A DNA stretch of 64,000 bases from NCBI GenBank assembly GCA_054601695.1, contig BAAHQB010000001.1:930001-994000 (forward strand). The letters run 5' to 3'. Positions within the stretch are counted from its first letter, which is position 1. The number at the start of each line of letters is the position of its first letter. The notes under the pieces are model-generated. The model searched no databases and was not told the origin of the DNA. It was given only the letters and a program-made list of their open reading frames with translations. The translations under genes and the position numbers were made by a program. Source of the stretch: Amorphochlora amoebiformis (lineage: Eukaryota > Cercozoa > Chlorarachniophyceae). Shown in pieces: positions 49,617-64,000 of the stretch.

Positions 49617-49700
49617 CCTCCCTCCTCTCTCTCTCCTCTCTCTCTCCTCTCTCCCCCTCCCCCCCCTCCCCCTCCCCCCCCCCCTCCCCCCCCCTCCCCA
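48884..49700. repeat. CT-rich simple tract, 0.8 kb
   Basis: Nearly pure pyrimidine on the plus strand: CTCTCT and CCCTCTCT units, then C-runs with CCCCCT at 49655-49700. The 232-codon and 207-codon Arg/Glu-rich open frames here are repeat translations. T-rich and A-rich runs continue to 49815. Confidence 0.95.
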
Positions 49701-50158
49701 ATTTGAAAGTTGAGAATTCCATACCTACAAAAAAATACCCTCCCCCAAACCCAAAAAAAAAAAAAAACCCGAAAAACAAAAAAAAAAAAGGAACTCGAAA
49801 AAAAAAAAAAACTATGTCCCAAGTTGGATTCGAACCCTGATCGCGGGATCTTGGCCGCCAAGTTTGCGAATGACGACATGCTTGGCTGGACGTGGTCTTG
49901 AGTGCTCGCAATGAGGTCTAAAAAAAAGCGGGTGTGTGTATGGGGTGTCTGTATGTTTGAAGGTAGGTATGTATGGATATATCAGAATTACACTCACATG
50001 TGTAATGTGTGTGTGTGTGTATGTATATGTATATATTTTATTTTTATTGGTGTAGAGATATAAATATATATATGATATATATATCTATATATATATGTTT
50101 GTTTAAAGGTATAAAAATATAAATGTTATGTGGTCAAGGGAATATATATATATATATA

Positions 50159-50206
<48 letters not shown>

Positions 50207-50336
50207 ACTATGTATGTTAATGTATATATATATATATATATATTATATACACATGTAGTAATATTACATATGTGCATGTGTGTAATAGCATTGCCGAAAA
50301 ATTGGAATATATCATATACATAACCACGTTCCATAT

Positions 50337-50392
<56 letters not shown>

Positions 50393-50454
50393 CCATATAG
50401 CTTGCGGTGAAGAATAGTTAGCAAAATAACTCCCATGCTGACCCCTTACGTATG

Positions 50455-50499
<45 letters not shown>

Positions 50500-50550
50500 T
50501 GTAAACATGTAATATATGTATGTATTTATATGCAGATAATATTATATATG

Positions 50551-50599
<49 letters not shown>

Positions 50600-50651
50600 C
50601 ATACACGTAATGCATATATCCACATGTGTAATATACATTCCCATATACATG

Positions 50652-50699
<48 letters not shown>

Positions 50700-50752
50700 G
50701 TGTACATACATGTATACACAACATTGATACAGGTTAACAGTCATCTAAAAAG

Positions 50753-50798
<46 letters not shown>

Positions 50799-51330
50799 AC
50801 ATACATGTACAAACATCTCGTAGAGTTATATTTCATCTTATATTATATTATACTATATATATATATATATATGTACATATGTTTTAGATGTGTAAAAATA
50901 TACATATAAAAACATGTATGTATATATATATATATATGCATATATTTATATATAAATATATTATATATATATATATATATATAACATACAAACATATATA
51001 TGTATAATACACAACATGTAAATATATATATATATATACATATGGAACATTGATATAAGTTTGAATATACCTAAAAAAAGAATGACAAAAAGATGTCTCG
51101 TGGAGTTACATTCCAGCATATTCGCAACGATATATCCGTATATTCACATATCCATATATCTATATCTCATATATCCATATATCTATATGTCATATATCCA
51201 TATATCTGTATACTCATATACAGAATTATTTATAGAACTGTTTAAAATTGGGGTTTAAATTTACCGAAAAAGCTGACAATATGTCTAATGGAGCTATATT
51301 TTAACTCATTTGTAACCAGAGTCAACACCA

Positions 51331-51372
<42 letters not shown>

Positions 51373-51412
51373 ATATCTATATATATTATATATATTATAT
51401 ATATATATATAT

Positions 51413-51450
<38 letters not shown>

Positions 51451-51538
51451 ATATATATATATATATACATATATATAAAGTTACAGCTGATAGGAGTGAA
51501 TAGATTTAGAGGACTCCAGTGGCACAAGGTATATATAC

Positions 51539-51621
<83 letters not shown>

Positions 51622-51637
51622 TGTATATATATACTAG
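49700..51637. other. TA-rich region with a triplicated exon-like island
   Basis: A unique piece at 49815-49925 carries a perfect GGTTCGAATCC on the minus strand, but no tRNA fold follows. From 50720 three degenerate copies of one island appear (about 50724, 51047 and 51250). Copy two reads LNIPKKRMTKRCLVEL and copy three LNLPKKLTICLMEL on the plus strand. Copy two has an acceptor but no donor; copy three has a donor (GTAACC) but no acceptor. A further copy pair lies at 51484 and 51645. Confidence 0.4.
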
Positions 51638-51726
51638 TATTACCGCTGATAGTAGTAAAGAGGTTGAAAGAGTCCCTGTGGCGATAAGACTTCTTGAGAA
51701 CGATATAGGTAGTCGATTTGTCAAAC

Positions 51727-51763
<37 letters not shown>

Positions 51764-51816
51764 ATGTGTGTGTGTATGTTTATATGTATATGTTTATAGA
51801 ATATATATATATGTAC

Positions 51817-51850
<34 letters not shown>

Positions 51851-51887
51851 GTAGATCTTGGGAAGCTTGAGGCGGCCATGAGACGTA

Positions 51888-51939
<52 letters not shown>

Positions 51940-52161
51940 TATGTTATTGTATATACTTATACATATATATATATATATATGTATTTCTATATTTAATGTT
52001 ATTATATATATATATATATATGCGTATGTTATTATATATACATATATATATACATATATGTATTTCTATATTTAATTTTCTTATATTATGATACGTTTAT
52101 GTGTCTTAGGATGTTCATAAATATGTTTCAACACACACACACACTCTCACAACTTTATATT

Positions 52162-52193
<32 letters not shown>

Positions 52194-52279
52194 AACATAT
52201 ATATATATATATATATAGCATATGCATCTACAATGACTTATCATACATAAATTTTGTAGATACATATACATCCATATAT

Positions 52280-52312
<33 letters not shown>

Positions 52313-52426
52313 GTGATTCATACACAAACGCAAAAAACAATCACCCACTTTTCAGAAGCGAAGGAAATAGAAACCAGCGAGTACAGAAGCATTAACAGCG
52401 TACACCAGTTCACAATCTTTTTTTAA
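51638..52426 (+). CDS. 3' exons of an unrecognised gene
   Basis: Three exons join in phase: 51638-51708 ([19 protein letters not shown]), 51855-51884 (LGKLEAAMR) and 52356-52426 ([17 protein letters not shown], then TAA). The Glu/Arg-rich sequence looks helical. Borders are GT...AG, and the last acceptor follows CCACTTTTCAG. A decayed copy of the first exon, with an in-frame stop, lies 5' of it at about 51484-51529. No 5' part was found, and the family is unknown. Confidence 0.42.
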
Positions 52427-52469
52427 AAAAAAAAAAAAAAAAATCGGTAAAGTTTAGATTCGAACTAGG

Positions 52470-52890
52470 TTAGGCTTAGCGGTTAGGGTTAGGGTTAGAG
52501 TTAGGGTTCCGAGGTAAGAATTAGGGTTAGGGTTGGGGTTGGTTAGCGACTAAAAATAAGGGTTTAGGGCTAGATTCAGGGCTAAAACTAGACCCTTGGT
52601 TAACATTAGGCGCTAGGGTTAGCTAGGGTTAGGGTTAGGGTTAGGGGCTCCACTTAGGGTTGGATCTCCAGTTAGGGTTAGGATCAGATTATTCAGCTTG
52701 TCTTAGTTCCAGGACCATTGACTCTTTCACATTGTGGGGCTATAGTGGTGCTGTTTGGGATCACATGTTAGGGTTAGGGTTAGAGTTAGGGTTAGAGTTA
52801 GGGTTAGGGTTAGAGTTAGGGTTAGAGTTAGGGTTAGGGTTAGAGTTAGGGTTAGGGTTAGGGTTGGGGTAAGGGTTAGGGTTAGGTCCT
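52470..52890. repeat. TTAGGG-type arrays with dispersed unit
   Basis: Two TTAGGG-type blocks (52470-52670 and 52768-52890) flank a copy of the dispersed GATCAGATTATTCAGC unit. The second block has a GGGTTAGAGTTA pattern giving 12- and 18-bp sub-periods. Confidence 0.85.
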
Positions 52891-52927
52891 AAATGTGGAC
52901 AGGCGGTGTATGTAGAATTACTGTGCG

Positions 52928-52972
<45 letters not shown>

Positions 52973-53015
52973 GGATACGTTTAACGTTGTATATATCGAT
53001 GTAGACAAGATTCGT

Positions 53016-53070
<55 letters not shown>

Positions 53071-53134
53071 ATGATATATACATATATATATATATATATA
53101 TAATATGTATATATATTTAATATATGAGATATAC

Positions 53135-54080
<946 letters not shown>

Positions 54081-54198
54081 CTGGGATATACATATACATA
54101 CATATCTCATATATATATATATATATATATGTGAAGATATATATACATGTATATATGTGTAGAGACATATTCATATTTATATATACATGTATATATGG

Positions 54199-54246
<48 letters not shown>

Positions 54247-54342
54247 ATATTATGATATATTTTGAACTTTTTGAGAAGAGGTAGAGGCCAGAAAGGTTAT
54301 TTTTACAATATAAATGTATATTAGACATATACAATATATATA

Positions 54343-54430
<88 letters not shown>

Positions 54431-54525
54431 GTGTGTGTGTGTAAATATGGTATCTGAAAACCTCTGAAGAGGAAATAAATTTTAGGTTGTTATTTTTCTT
54501 CGATATGTAACATACACACATATAT

Positions 54526-54568
<43 letters not shown>

Positions 54569-54626
54569 GCGAGTATGTATATATATATATATATATAAAT
54601 GCAAATATATATGTATATATAATATA

Positions 54627-54665
<39 letters not shown>

Positions 54666-54685
54666 TCAAACCTATATACATATAC

Positions 54686-54755
<70 letters not shown>

Positions 54756-54875
54756 ATATATATATATGCATATACATTATAATACATATAATATACATAT
54801 ATATATATACATAGATATACATATATATATATATATATAATGTATATATACACTCATATGTAAGAGAAAGAGAGA

Positions 54876-54915
<40 letters not shown>

Positions 54916-54964
54916 AATATATATATATACATATTATTATATGTATATATACATATATACATAT

Positions 54965-55004
<40 letters not shown>

Positions 55005-55127
55005 GAAATATATATGTTTGTATGTATATATGTATGCACATATACATAAATATATATATATATATATATATATTATATACTGAATATACACATTCAATAT
55101 ACATCAAATATACAACAGAAAGAGAGA

Positions 55128-55192
<65 letters not shown>

Positions 55193-55333
55193 ACACAAAG
55201 TGAGAATATATATATACAACACAAAGTGAGAAGAATACAACTCAAATTCTCCAACACAGACGACATGGATAATTATACCTAAATTACGTACATACACACT
55301 TAAATGTATGATATGATATATATATATACATAT

Positions 55334-55368
<35 letters not shown>

Positions 55369-55691
55369 GACTTACGCATGAGCACATCTTCGTAGCCTAG
55401 GGACTTTGGAAAATAATTGTAGGTAAGACAGCACCAGAAGAGGGCTAGATACCACCGATCTTATTATTACTGGGAGTTTGGGTTAGGGTTAGGGTTAGGG
55501 TTAGGGTTAGGGTTAGGATCAGATTATTCAGCATGTCTTAGTCCTAGGACCATTGACTCAGTTTGGGTTAGGGTTAGGGTTAGGGTTAGGGATAGGGTTA
55601 GGGATACGGGGTGTGAGATACTTTGGATATGTTTGAATGTTTGTGTGTGTGTGTGTGTATTTATATAATTATGTGTATGTGTGTGTAAATG

Positions 55692-55741
<50 letters not shown>

Positions 55742-55751
55742 CACATATATG

Positions 55752-55804
<53 letters not shown>

Positions 55805-55832
55805 ATATGTGTATGTCATATACATAAATATT

Positions 55833-55876
<44 letters not shown>

Positions 55877-55927
55877 TTATATATTTACATAAATTATATG
55901 TATTTACACACACACACACACACGCAC

Positions 55928-55976
<49 letters not shown>

Positions 55977-56160
55977 AACACGAATATATACACATATACA
56001 CACATACATACACAGTCACCTGCAGTAGTCCAATTCCACATCAAGAATCCCTCTTAATTTTGGCAAAACACCACAAAAGAATACATCTAAATATACATAT
56101 ATATATATATATATATATAATATATATCTGTGCGTATACAAAAAAGTATGTAAGTAGATA
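54081..56160. repeat. TA tracts, a telomere-type block and small islands
   Basis: Mostly (TA)n. A degenerate pair of islands lies at 54275-54305 and 54455-54500 (GAAGAG...GTTATTTTT core). A 25-bp duplicated piece (CAACACAAAGTGAGAA) occurs at 55190 and 55217. The TTAGGG block 55475-55610 holds a copy of the dispersed unit. I see no supported exon. Confidence 0.6.
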
Positions 56161-56514
56161 CATGGGCGTATTCATGTTCAAGATGTTCATAAATGTTACG
56201 TCGACCTGAATATTAGGTCCCCCCCAAACTTGGAAGCAAACGCTGAAACAATGTCGACGTCTAGCGTCACGTGGCGTGCCCCAAAACCCCGAAAATACCC
56301 AGATTTAACCCATATTATTCGGCCGATTTATTAAACTTGGAGAGTATTAGAGCCTTTTAGGGTCTTCATGGATAATTGAGATAGGTTTATATTTATATAA
56401 AAACTATTTTTCAAAAAAAATTCAAATTTTTTGAAAAATTGCGTTGTTTGTTTATTATCATCATATCTTGTTTGGAAAGAGTGTTTTGTTATTATTGTTA
56501 CTACAGGCTACATA

Positions 56515-56549
<35 letters not shown>

Positions 56550-56729
56550 AGAATCAATAATTACGAATGTTTATGTATCTGTACACACACACACACATAT
56601 ACATACACACACACATATATATATATATATATAAACATATGTATATTCCATACAACTCAACAAACTCAGAATGCTTTTTTAAAAAAAAAAAATTGCGAAT
56701 TTCTTTGACGATGGGAAACTTCAAGCTGA
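56160..56729. other. Unique 3' flank of the sulfhydryl oxidase gene
   Basis: TA-poor sequence with a C-run at 56220 and AT-rich runs. A plus-strand frame from ATG 56253 (MSTSSVTWRAPK) is open for 27 codons but has no splice partners. I treat the region as non-coding. Confidence 0.45.
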
Positions 56730-57075
56730 CTAAGAATTGCCTAAATATCGATATTTCGCGTCAAGGTGCGCTACTAGCTCGCTGTCAAGCCAAGCTCCAC
56801 CTGGATAAGTGTTTACATCGTATTTGCATACGTGTTTCAGCAATTGTGTTTACAGCTTGTTTGCATATGTGTTTCGGTATTTGTGTCCACTGGGAGTGAG
56901 GTGGTGTATGAAAAAGGTGAGGTGGGGGTTTATTTGTGTATGTGTAACATTGGATGGAATATTAGATGTCATGAGGATGGGATATTAGTGATATTGCGTG
57001 TGTGTGTGGATGTGTGTTTGTATGTATGTATATGATATATGTATATATATATATATATATGTGTATATATATATA

Positions 57076-57168
<93 letters not shown>

Positions 57169-57420
57169 TACTGAGGGTATCCCGACAGGTCGGACACTCC
57201 TCAGCACTTGGGAACTCAACCTTATATATATATATATAATATATATATATATATAAAAATATATATATATATAGATATATATATATATTATATATATATA
57301 TAATATATATATATATATTATATATATATATTCTTTTTTTTGTGGTATCTTATATATAGGCGCAAGCCTACTTACACGTATATTGTATATATATATATAT
57401 ATAATATATGTGTATATTAT

Positions 57421-57451
<31 letters not shown>

Positions 57452-59152
57452 CCTTCTCCTCCGGTATCTTATATATAGGTGCAAGCCTCCTTGTTACGTT
57501 GTTATGTGCCTTCCACAGCCATAGTACACCTTCCCTAATAACATATATCAAAAACAAATCATATATGTAACCCTAACCCTAACCCTATCCCTAACCCTAA
57601 CCCTAACCCTAACCCTAACGCCTTCCCTAATAAAATATATCAAAAACAAAATTATGTGTATGACCATAAACCCCCTAACCCTAACCCTAACCTTAAACTA
57701 ACCCTACGCATTCCCTAATGAAATATATCAAAAACAAACTTAGGTATATGATCCAACCCTAACCCTAACCCTAACCCTAACCTAACCCTAACCCTAACCC
57801 TAACCCTAACCCTAACCCTAACCCTAACCCTAACCTAACCCTAACCCTAACCCTAACCCTAACCCTAACCCTAACCTTAACCCTAACCCTAACCCTAACC
57901 TTAACCCTAACCCTAACCTTAACCCTAACCCTAACCTAACCCTAACCCTAACCCTAACCCTAACCACCTTCTGCTGGTAACGGGACTATCGTCCAGCGAA
58001 GATGCCATGGACGCAAAATGATCCTTAGGCCCAAAAAAAAAGAAAAAATATTAAGAATAAATCGGCAATGGATATTCAGTTCTCAAGGTCTCTTTTTTGG
58101 AGAAAAACCCTAACCCTAACCTTAACAATAACCCTAACCCTAACCCTACCCTAACCATGATCCTAACCCTAACCCCAGCGCTAACGCAGCTCCTCTGAGT
58201 CGATGAATCCTAACCGTCAGCTTACCCTAACCCTAACGCTAACCCTACCCCTAACCCTAACCCTACCCTTAACCCTAACCCTAACCTTGACCCTAACCCT
58301 AACCCTAACCCTAACCCTGACCCTAACTACCGCAACCCTCACCCTTACCCTAACCCTAACCCTAACCCTAACCCTAACCCTAACATCCCCACTAAGTCAA
58401 TGGCGCTAGGGCTAAGATATGCAAATTAATCGGATCCAACCCGCAACCTACCCTAACCCGAACCCGACCCTAACCCTAACCTAACCCTAACCCCCTAACC
58501 TAACCCTAACCCTGACCCTAACTTTAAACCTAATGCGCTAACCCTCACCGGTACCCTAACCCTAACCCCAACCCTAAATCTAACCCTAACCCTAACCCTA
58601 ACCCCAACCCTAACCCTAACCCTAACCCTGACTCTAACCCTAACCCTAAACTAACCCTACCTAAACCTAACCCTAACCCTAATCGTATCCGTAACCGTAA
58701 CCGTAAGTGTAACCCTATGCCTGGCCTTCAACGAACTCACGTAACCCTAACCCTAACGCTAACCCTAAACCCTAACCCTAACGCTAACCCTAAACCCTAA
58801 CCCTAACCCTAACCCTAACCCTGACCCTGACCCTAACCCTGACCCTAACGTAACAGTAACCGTAACCCCAAGCGTAAGTGTACCTGTAAGTGTAACCGTA
58901 AGTGTAACCGTAAGTGTAACCGTAAGTGTAACCGTAAGTGTAACCGTAAGTGTAACCGTAAGTGTAACCGTAAGTGTAATCATAAGTGTAACCGTAAGTG
59001 TAATCGTAAGTGTAATCGTAAGTGTAACCGTAAGTGTAACCGTAAGTGTAACAGTAAGTGTAACCGTAAGTGTAACTCTTAAGCCTAACCTGGCAGGATT
59101 TGCAAAGAAAGAGCCGTTCAACGTATTCACGAATCTTATGGTTACAAATATG

Positions 59153-59193
<41 letters not shown>

Positions 59194-59225
59194 CGTATTC
59201 AAGAATCTTATGGTTACAAATAGGG

Positions 59226-59260
<35 letters not shown>

Positions 59261-59301
59261 TATATATAACGTATTCACGAACATTATGGTTACAAATAGG
59301 G

Positions 59302-59345
<44 letters not shown>

Positions 59346-59403
59346 ATATATATAACGTATTCACGAATATTTATGGTTACAAATATGGTAATAAATATAT
59401 ATA

Positions 59404-59445
<42 letters not shown>

Positions 59446-59630
59446 ATATTTATAAATATAAATATATATACATGAATACATACACATGTATGTATATGAT
59501 AATGAACACAGTATAAATGCATATATACACATGAATATTATATAAGTACAGTATATATATATATTTATATATATGTATATATATATATATATATATATTT
59601 GTGTGTGTGCGTGTATTATATGCGTGTGTG

Positions 59631-59715
<85 letters not shown>

Positions 59716-59723
59716 CATATATA

Positions 59724-59767
<44 letters not shown>

Positions 59768-59855
59768 ACCTGTTGGAGGATAAAATGGGCCGTTTGATCA
59801 GTAGCGTATGACACAAGAGAGTGGAATACCTGTATAATGTATATATATATATATA

Positions 59856-59932
<77 letters not shown>

Positions 59933-60018
59933 GGGCCGTTTGATCCGTAGTATATGACATAAGAGAGTGTATTACCTGCATAATGCATATATATATATAT
60001 AATATATATACATATATG

Positions 60019-60068
<50 letters not shown>

Positions 60069-60202
60069 GGTATATATAAGTGTATAGATATAAGTGTACA
60101 TATAATAGACATATGCATGTAAATATTCATTACAGTGTATGAAAATAGATATATGTATATTGTATATTCCACATTATACATATATTAAATATACATACAT
60201 AC

Positions 60203-60248
<46 letters not shown>

Positions 60249-60451
60249 TTATAAATATACATATATATATATATATATATAATACATACATACATATATG
60301 TACACACATACATACATGTAGATCTACCTATATATTTAAATATATATATATACACATATATATATATATATATGATATATACCTGCCACAGGCCACAGGG
60401 AAATCCATGCATGTCTCCGGCGCATAAGTCAAATTTAGATTTTGCCGCTTT

Positions 60452-60487
<36 letters not shown>

Positions 60488-60567
60488 AATAATATATATA
60501 TATATATATATATGTATACGGAAATCCATGCGCATAATCAAATCTAGATTTTGCCGCTTTTATATAC

Positions 60568-60628
<61 letters not shown>

Positions 60629-60698
60629 ATATATATTCACATTATTATATATATGGAAATCCACACGCATCAATCAAATTTAGATCTTGTCGCTTATA

Positions 60699-60781
<83 letters not shown>

Positions 60782-60835
60782 AAGATCTGCGCATAAATCA
60801 ATTTAGATTTTGTCGCTATTATACAATTATGTATA

Positions 60836-60874
<39 letters not shown>

Positions 60875-60889
60875 TGTATCTGTACATAT

Positions 60890-60937
<48 letters not shown>

Positions 60938-61322
60938 GTATGTACGTTGATATATATATATATACCTCCTCCAAGGGGAAAGACCACACCTCCAGGCGCC
61001 TGTGAAACACATATACATTCTAAGATATGCAGATATATGATGTAAGATATATGTATATATGAATGAGCTTATGAAACATATGTACATTCTCAGATATATA
61101 AGTGTATGATAGAAGATGTATGTATATATACATATTGAGGCCTGTGAAACACTTTCTAAGATATACAGATATATCATATAAGATATGTGTATATATGAAT
61201 GAGCTTATGAAACATATACATTCTCAGATATATAAGTGTATGATAGAAGATGTATGTATATATATAGGAGCCTGTGAAACATATATATAAATTCTGATAT
61301 ACAAATGTATCATACAAGATGT

Positions 61323-61376
<54 letters not shown>

Positions 61377-61658
61377 GAATACCTTCAGGCTAGCTATACG
61401 TATAATAATATATATATATATATATATATAAAACTATATATATATATATACATATCTATAAATATATACATATATATATATATATAAACATATTGTATAT
61501 ATATATATATATATATATATGTATTTGTAAATAAATATATAGATATATTTATATAACCTTGTGAATTGTAGTCTGATTGTGAAGTACCCCTAGCCACATC
61601 TCCAATGAAATTGTCTCATGTGAATGAATCTTTAGATATTCTAATCCTCCTTTTAGAC

Positions 61659-61716
<58 letters not shown>

Positions 61717-61835
61717 TATCTATCTCTCTCTATATATATATACATATATATATATAAATATGTATATATATATATATATATATGTATGTATGCATAACGT
61801 GAATGAATCTTTAGATATTCTAATCCTCCTTTAGC

Positions 61836-61880
<45 letters not shown>

Positions 61881-61889
61881 GTCTATCTA

Positions 61890-61923
<34 letters not shown>

Positions 61924-61961
61924 CATATATACATATATATTTATACATGTCTATCTATCTA

Positions 61962-61999
<38 letters not shown>

Positions 62000-62149
62000 T
62001 AAATATGTATATATATATATGTATGTATAATGCGAGTGAATCTTTAGATATTCTAATCCTCCTTTTAGCCTGATATATATATATATATATACATACATAT
62101 ATATATATACATGTCTATCTATCTCTCTCTCTCTCTCTATATATATGTA

Positions 62150-62202
<53 letters not shown>

Positions 62203-62253
62203 AATGCGAGTGAATCTTTAGATATTCTAATCCTCCTTTTAGCCTGATATATA

Positions 62254-62296
<43 letters not shown>

Positions 62297-62730
62297 AGTA
62301 TATATGTTGATATACATAATACAAATATAAATATATTATATATATATATATATATATATTTGAGTATATATGTTGATATACATAATACAAATATAAATAT
62401 ATATTATATATATTATATATATATATATATATACACCGTCTAAGCCAGGAAGATAGTACAAAGTGTACATCCACTATAGATAAATAATACATATACATAC
62501 ATATATACATATATACATACATATATATATATTAAATATATATATATATATATATTTACATATATATATATATATATATATATACCGTCAAATCCCGGCA
62601 AATTCGCAGAAAGTGTGTTCATCCACGATACAAGGGCACATCTTTTGTCCTGATCAGACATCAAATCAAATCAAATCCCGAAATCAGACATTACTTCCCG
62701 AAACGCAAAGCCCGAGAATGGAGTGCACAT
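56730..62730 (-). CDS. Erv/QSOX-type sulfhydryl oxidase, 11 exons
   Basis: This family makes disulfide bonds with FAD and oxygen, usually in the secretory pathway or mitochondrial intermembrane space. Predicted exons: 62730-62695, 62649-62586, 61658-61558, 60999-60966, 60447-60383, 59829-59770, 59134-59090, 58023-57968, 57534-57453, 57214-57172 and 56800-56730 (TAG). The total is 657 nt, or 218 residues, and all phases agree. Family motifs appear in order: [12 protein letters not shown] and [10 protein letters not shown] (QSOX-like helical region), [19 protein letters not shown] (FAD-site Trp and His), [20 protein letters not shown] (redox CxxC near residue 131, then HF), [15 protein letters not shown] (FAD-site His-Asn) and ECPTCRD. 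It lacks the thioredoxin domain of full QSOX, unless more exons lie beyond the GA tract. The first exon ([12 protein letters not shown]) is the least certain. One donor is CAG|GTTAGG at a telomere-type border. Confidence 0.86.
57338..57378 (-). pseudogene. Decayed 3' half-copy of a sulfhydryl oxidase exon
   Basis: On the minus strand it reads RLAPIYKIP in the exon frame, matching the end of exon 57534-57453, and then diverges into an A-run. It lies 3' of the intact exon. Confidence 0.75.
57525..57745. repeat. Three tandem units mixing a unique 30-mer with CCCTAA
   Basis: TTCCCTAATAAAATATATCA followed by AAAACAAA occurs at about 57531, 57624 and 57713, each followed by CCCTAA hexamers. The first copy contains the acceptor of exon 57534-57453, so this is a repeated acceptor region on the transcript's 5' side. 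Confidence 0.75.
57570..58860. repeat. CCCTAA-type arrays within sulfhydryl oxidase introns
   Basis: Nearly perfect hexamers fill 57740-57965 and more degenerate ones 58110-58860, on both sides of the 56-nt exon 58023-57968. On the transcribed strand they read TTAGGG. Confidence 0.9.
58862..59080. repeat. 12-bp satellite AAGTGTAACCGT, about 17 copies
   Basis: A uniform dodecamer with few variants (AATCAT, AACAGT) directly abuts the telomere-type array and ends 10 bp before the donor of exon 59134-59090. It is a distinct repeat family in this window. Confidence 0.9.
59188..59396 (-). pseudogene. Three decayed 5' copies of the CxxC exon
   Basis: AACGTATTCACGAATCTTATGG occurs in the intact exon (59118-59139) and, with changes, at 59192, 59268 and 59354. 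Each copy carries the acceptor (ATAAG on the minus strand) and about the first 15 nt of the exon (IREYV), then TA. All lie 5' in transcript terms. The period is 75-86 bp. Confidence 0.8.
59930..59988 (-). pseudogene. Decayed copy of the FAD-site His exon
   Basis: It reads [16 protein letters not shown] where the intact exon 59829-59770 reads [16 protein letters not shown]. The acceptor (TGCAG) is kept and the exon end and donor are lost into TA. It lies 5' of the intact exon. Confidence 0.85.
60510..60830 (-). pseudogene. Three decayed copies of the FPCGLW exon
   Basis: Copies at about 60513-60560, 60650-60696 and 60776-60826 repeat the acceptor and the start of exon 60447-60383 (AAAATCTAAATTTGA core, then GCGCATGGATTTCC in the nearest copy). 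Resemblance falls with distance. All are 5' of the intact exon. Confidence 0.8.
60996..61330. repeat. Minisatellite grown from a splice-acceptor region
   Basis: Five units of 60-72 bp alternate between CCTGTGAAACAC and GCTTATGAAACAT starts, followed by ATTCT-AGATAT and GATAGAAGATG cores. The first unit contains the acceptor of exon 60999-60966 (TTTCACAG on the minus strand). Confidence 0.8.
61790..62255 (-). pseudogene. Three decayed 5' copies of the LKGGLEYL exon
   Basis: GATATTCTAATCCTCCTTTT and flanking bases recur at about 61810, 62045 and 62220. Each encodes [14 protein letters not shown] on the minus strand, after an AG, and then breaks into TA or GTATG. The intact exon is 61658-61558. 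TCTATCTATCTCTC tracts lie between the copies, with a period of 180-230 bp. Confidence 0.85.
62288..62475. repeat. Duplicated intron piece and decayed 3' exon copy
   Basis: TTGAGTATATATGTTGATAT and 25 more bases occur at about 62293 and 62358. Next to them, at 62430-62470, the minus strand reads TLYYLPGLD followed by GGTGTA, a decayed copy of the end of exon 62649-62586 ([10 protein letters not shown] then GGTATA). It lies 3' of the intact exon. Confidence 0.7.
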
Positions 62731-62734
62731 AAGC

Positions 62735-63965
<1,231 letters not shown>

Positions 63966-64000
63966 AGGAGGGTGAGAAAAAAAAAAACCCTAAAAAAAAA

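Noticed and set aside
49815-49900. tRNA gene or tRNA-derived element with B-box GGTTCGAATCC (minus strand)
   Set aside because: The T-stem and acceptor stem do not pair and no A-box lies at the right distance. The B-box match is probably chance.
56711-56810. Plus-strand start [12 protein letters not shown] with a myristoylation-like N-terminus
   Set aside because: The minus strand here encodes the last exon of the sulfhydryl oxidase, in phase with ten others and ending at a stop.

Overview
This is nuclear DNA from a unicellular eukaryote with many introns, probably an alga or other protist; I cannot name the lineage from the window. It is eukaryotic because genes are split into many short exons (11-540 nt) with GT...AG borders, and because hexamer telomere-type repeats (TTAGGG/CCCTAA) recur. 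Introns and spacers are dominated by very long (TA)n tracts. Most long open frames here are just TA, telomere-type or GA/CT repeats read as protein; the real coding DNA sits in short unique islands between the TA tracts. I rebuilt genes by joining islands with matching splice phase, family motifs and a total divisible by three. No RNA was available, so every model is a prediction. Layout: (1) 1.08-4.66 kb, minus, 8-exon gene, 133 aa, family not recognised. (2) 5.41-18.35 kb, plus, 19-exon lipoxygenase of 600 aa, ending in the family's terminal isoleucine. (3) 18.9-20.9 kb, minus, small unrecognised gene. (4) 21.15-30.96 kb, minus, about 22-exon gene with an RGS-like part followed by a C2-like part. 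(5) 31.13-38.75 kb, minus, second C2/RGS/C2-type gene with a long Ser/Pro-rich tail; it may be paralogous to gene 4. (6) 39.03-41.99 kb, plus, PH-domain gene with a basic helix and a Pro-Gln-Thr repeat, divergent from gene 5. (7) 42-56 kb, repeat-rich, with a 0.9-kb ATGC/ATGT array, telomere-type arrays, a 0.8-kb CT tract and parts of several genes. (8) 56.73-62.73 kb, minus, 11-exon Erv/QSOX-type sulfhydryl oxidase. (9) 62.73-64 kb, GA-rich tract. The genes do not form an obvious pathway: oxylipin chemistry, G-protein and membrane-lipid signalling, and disulfide formation. The most striking feature is that many exons are accompanied by decayed partial copies separated by TA tracts. Copies 5' of an intact exon usually keep the acceptor and the exon start; copies 3' of it keep the exon end and the donor. 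Telomere-type repeats also lie inside introns and supply some splice sites.
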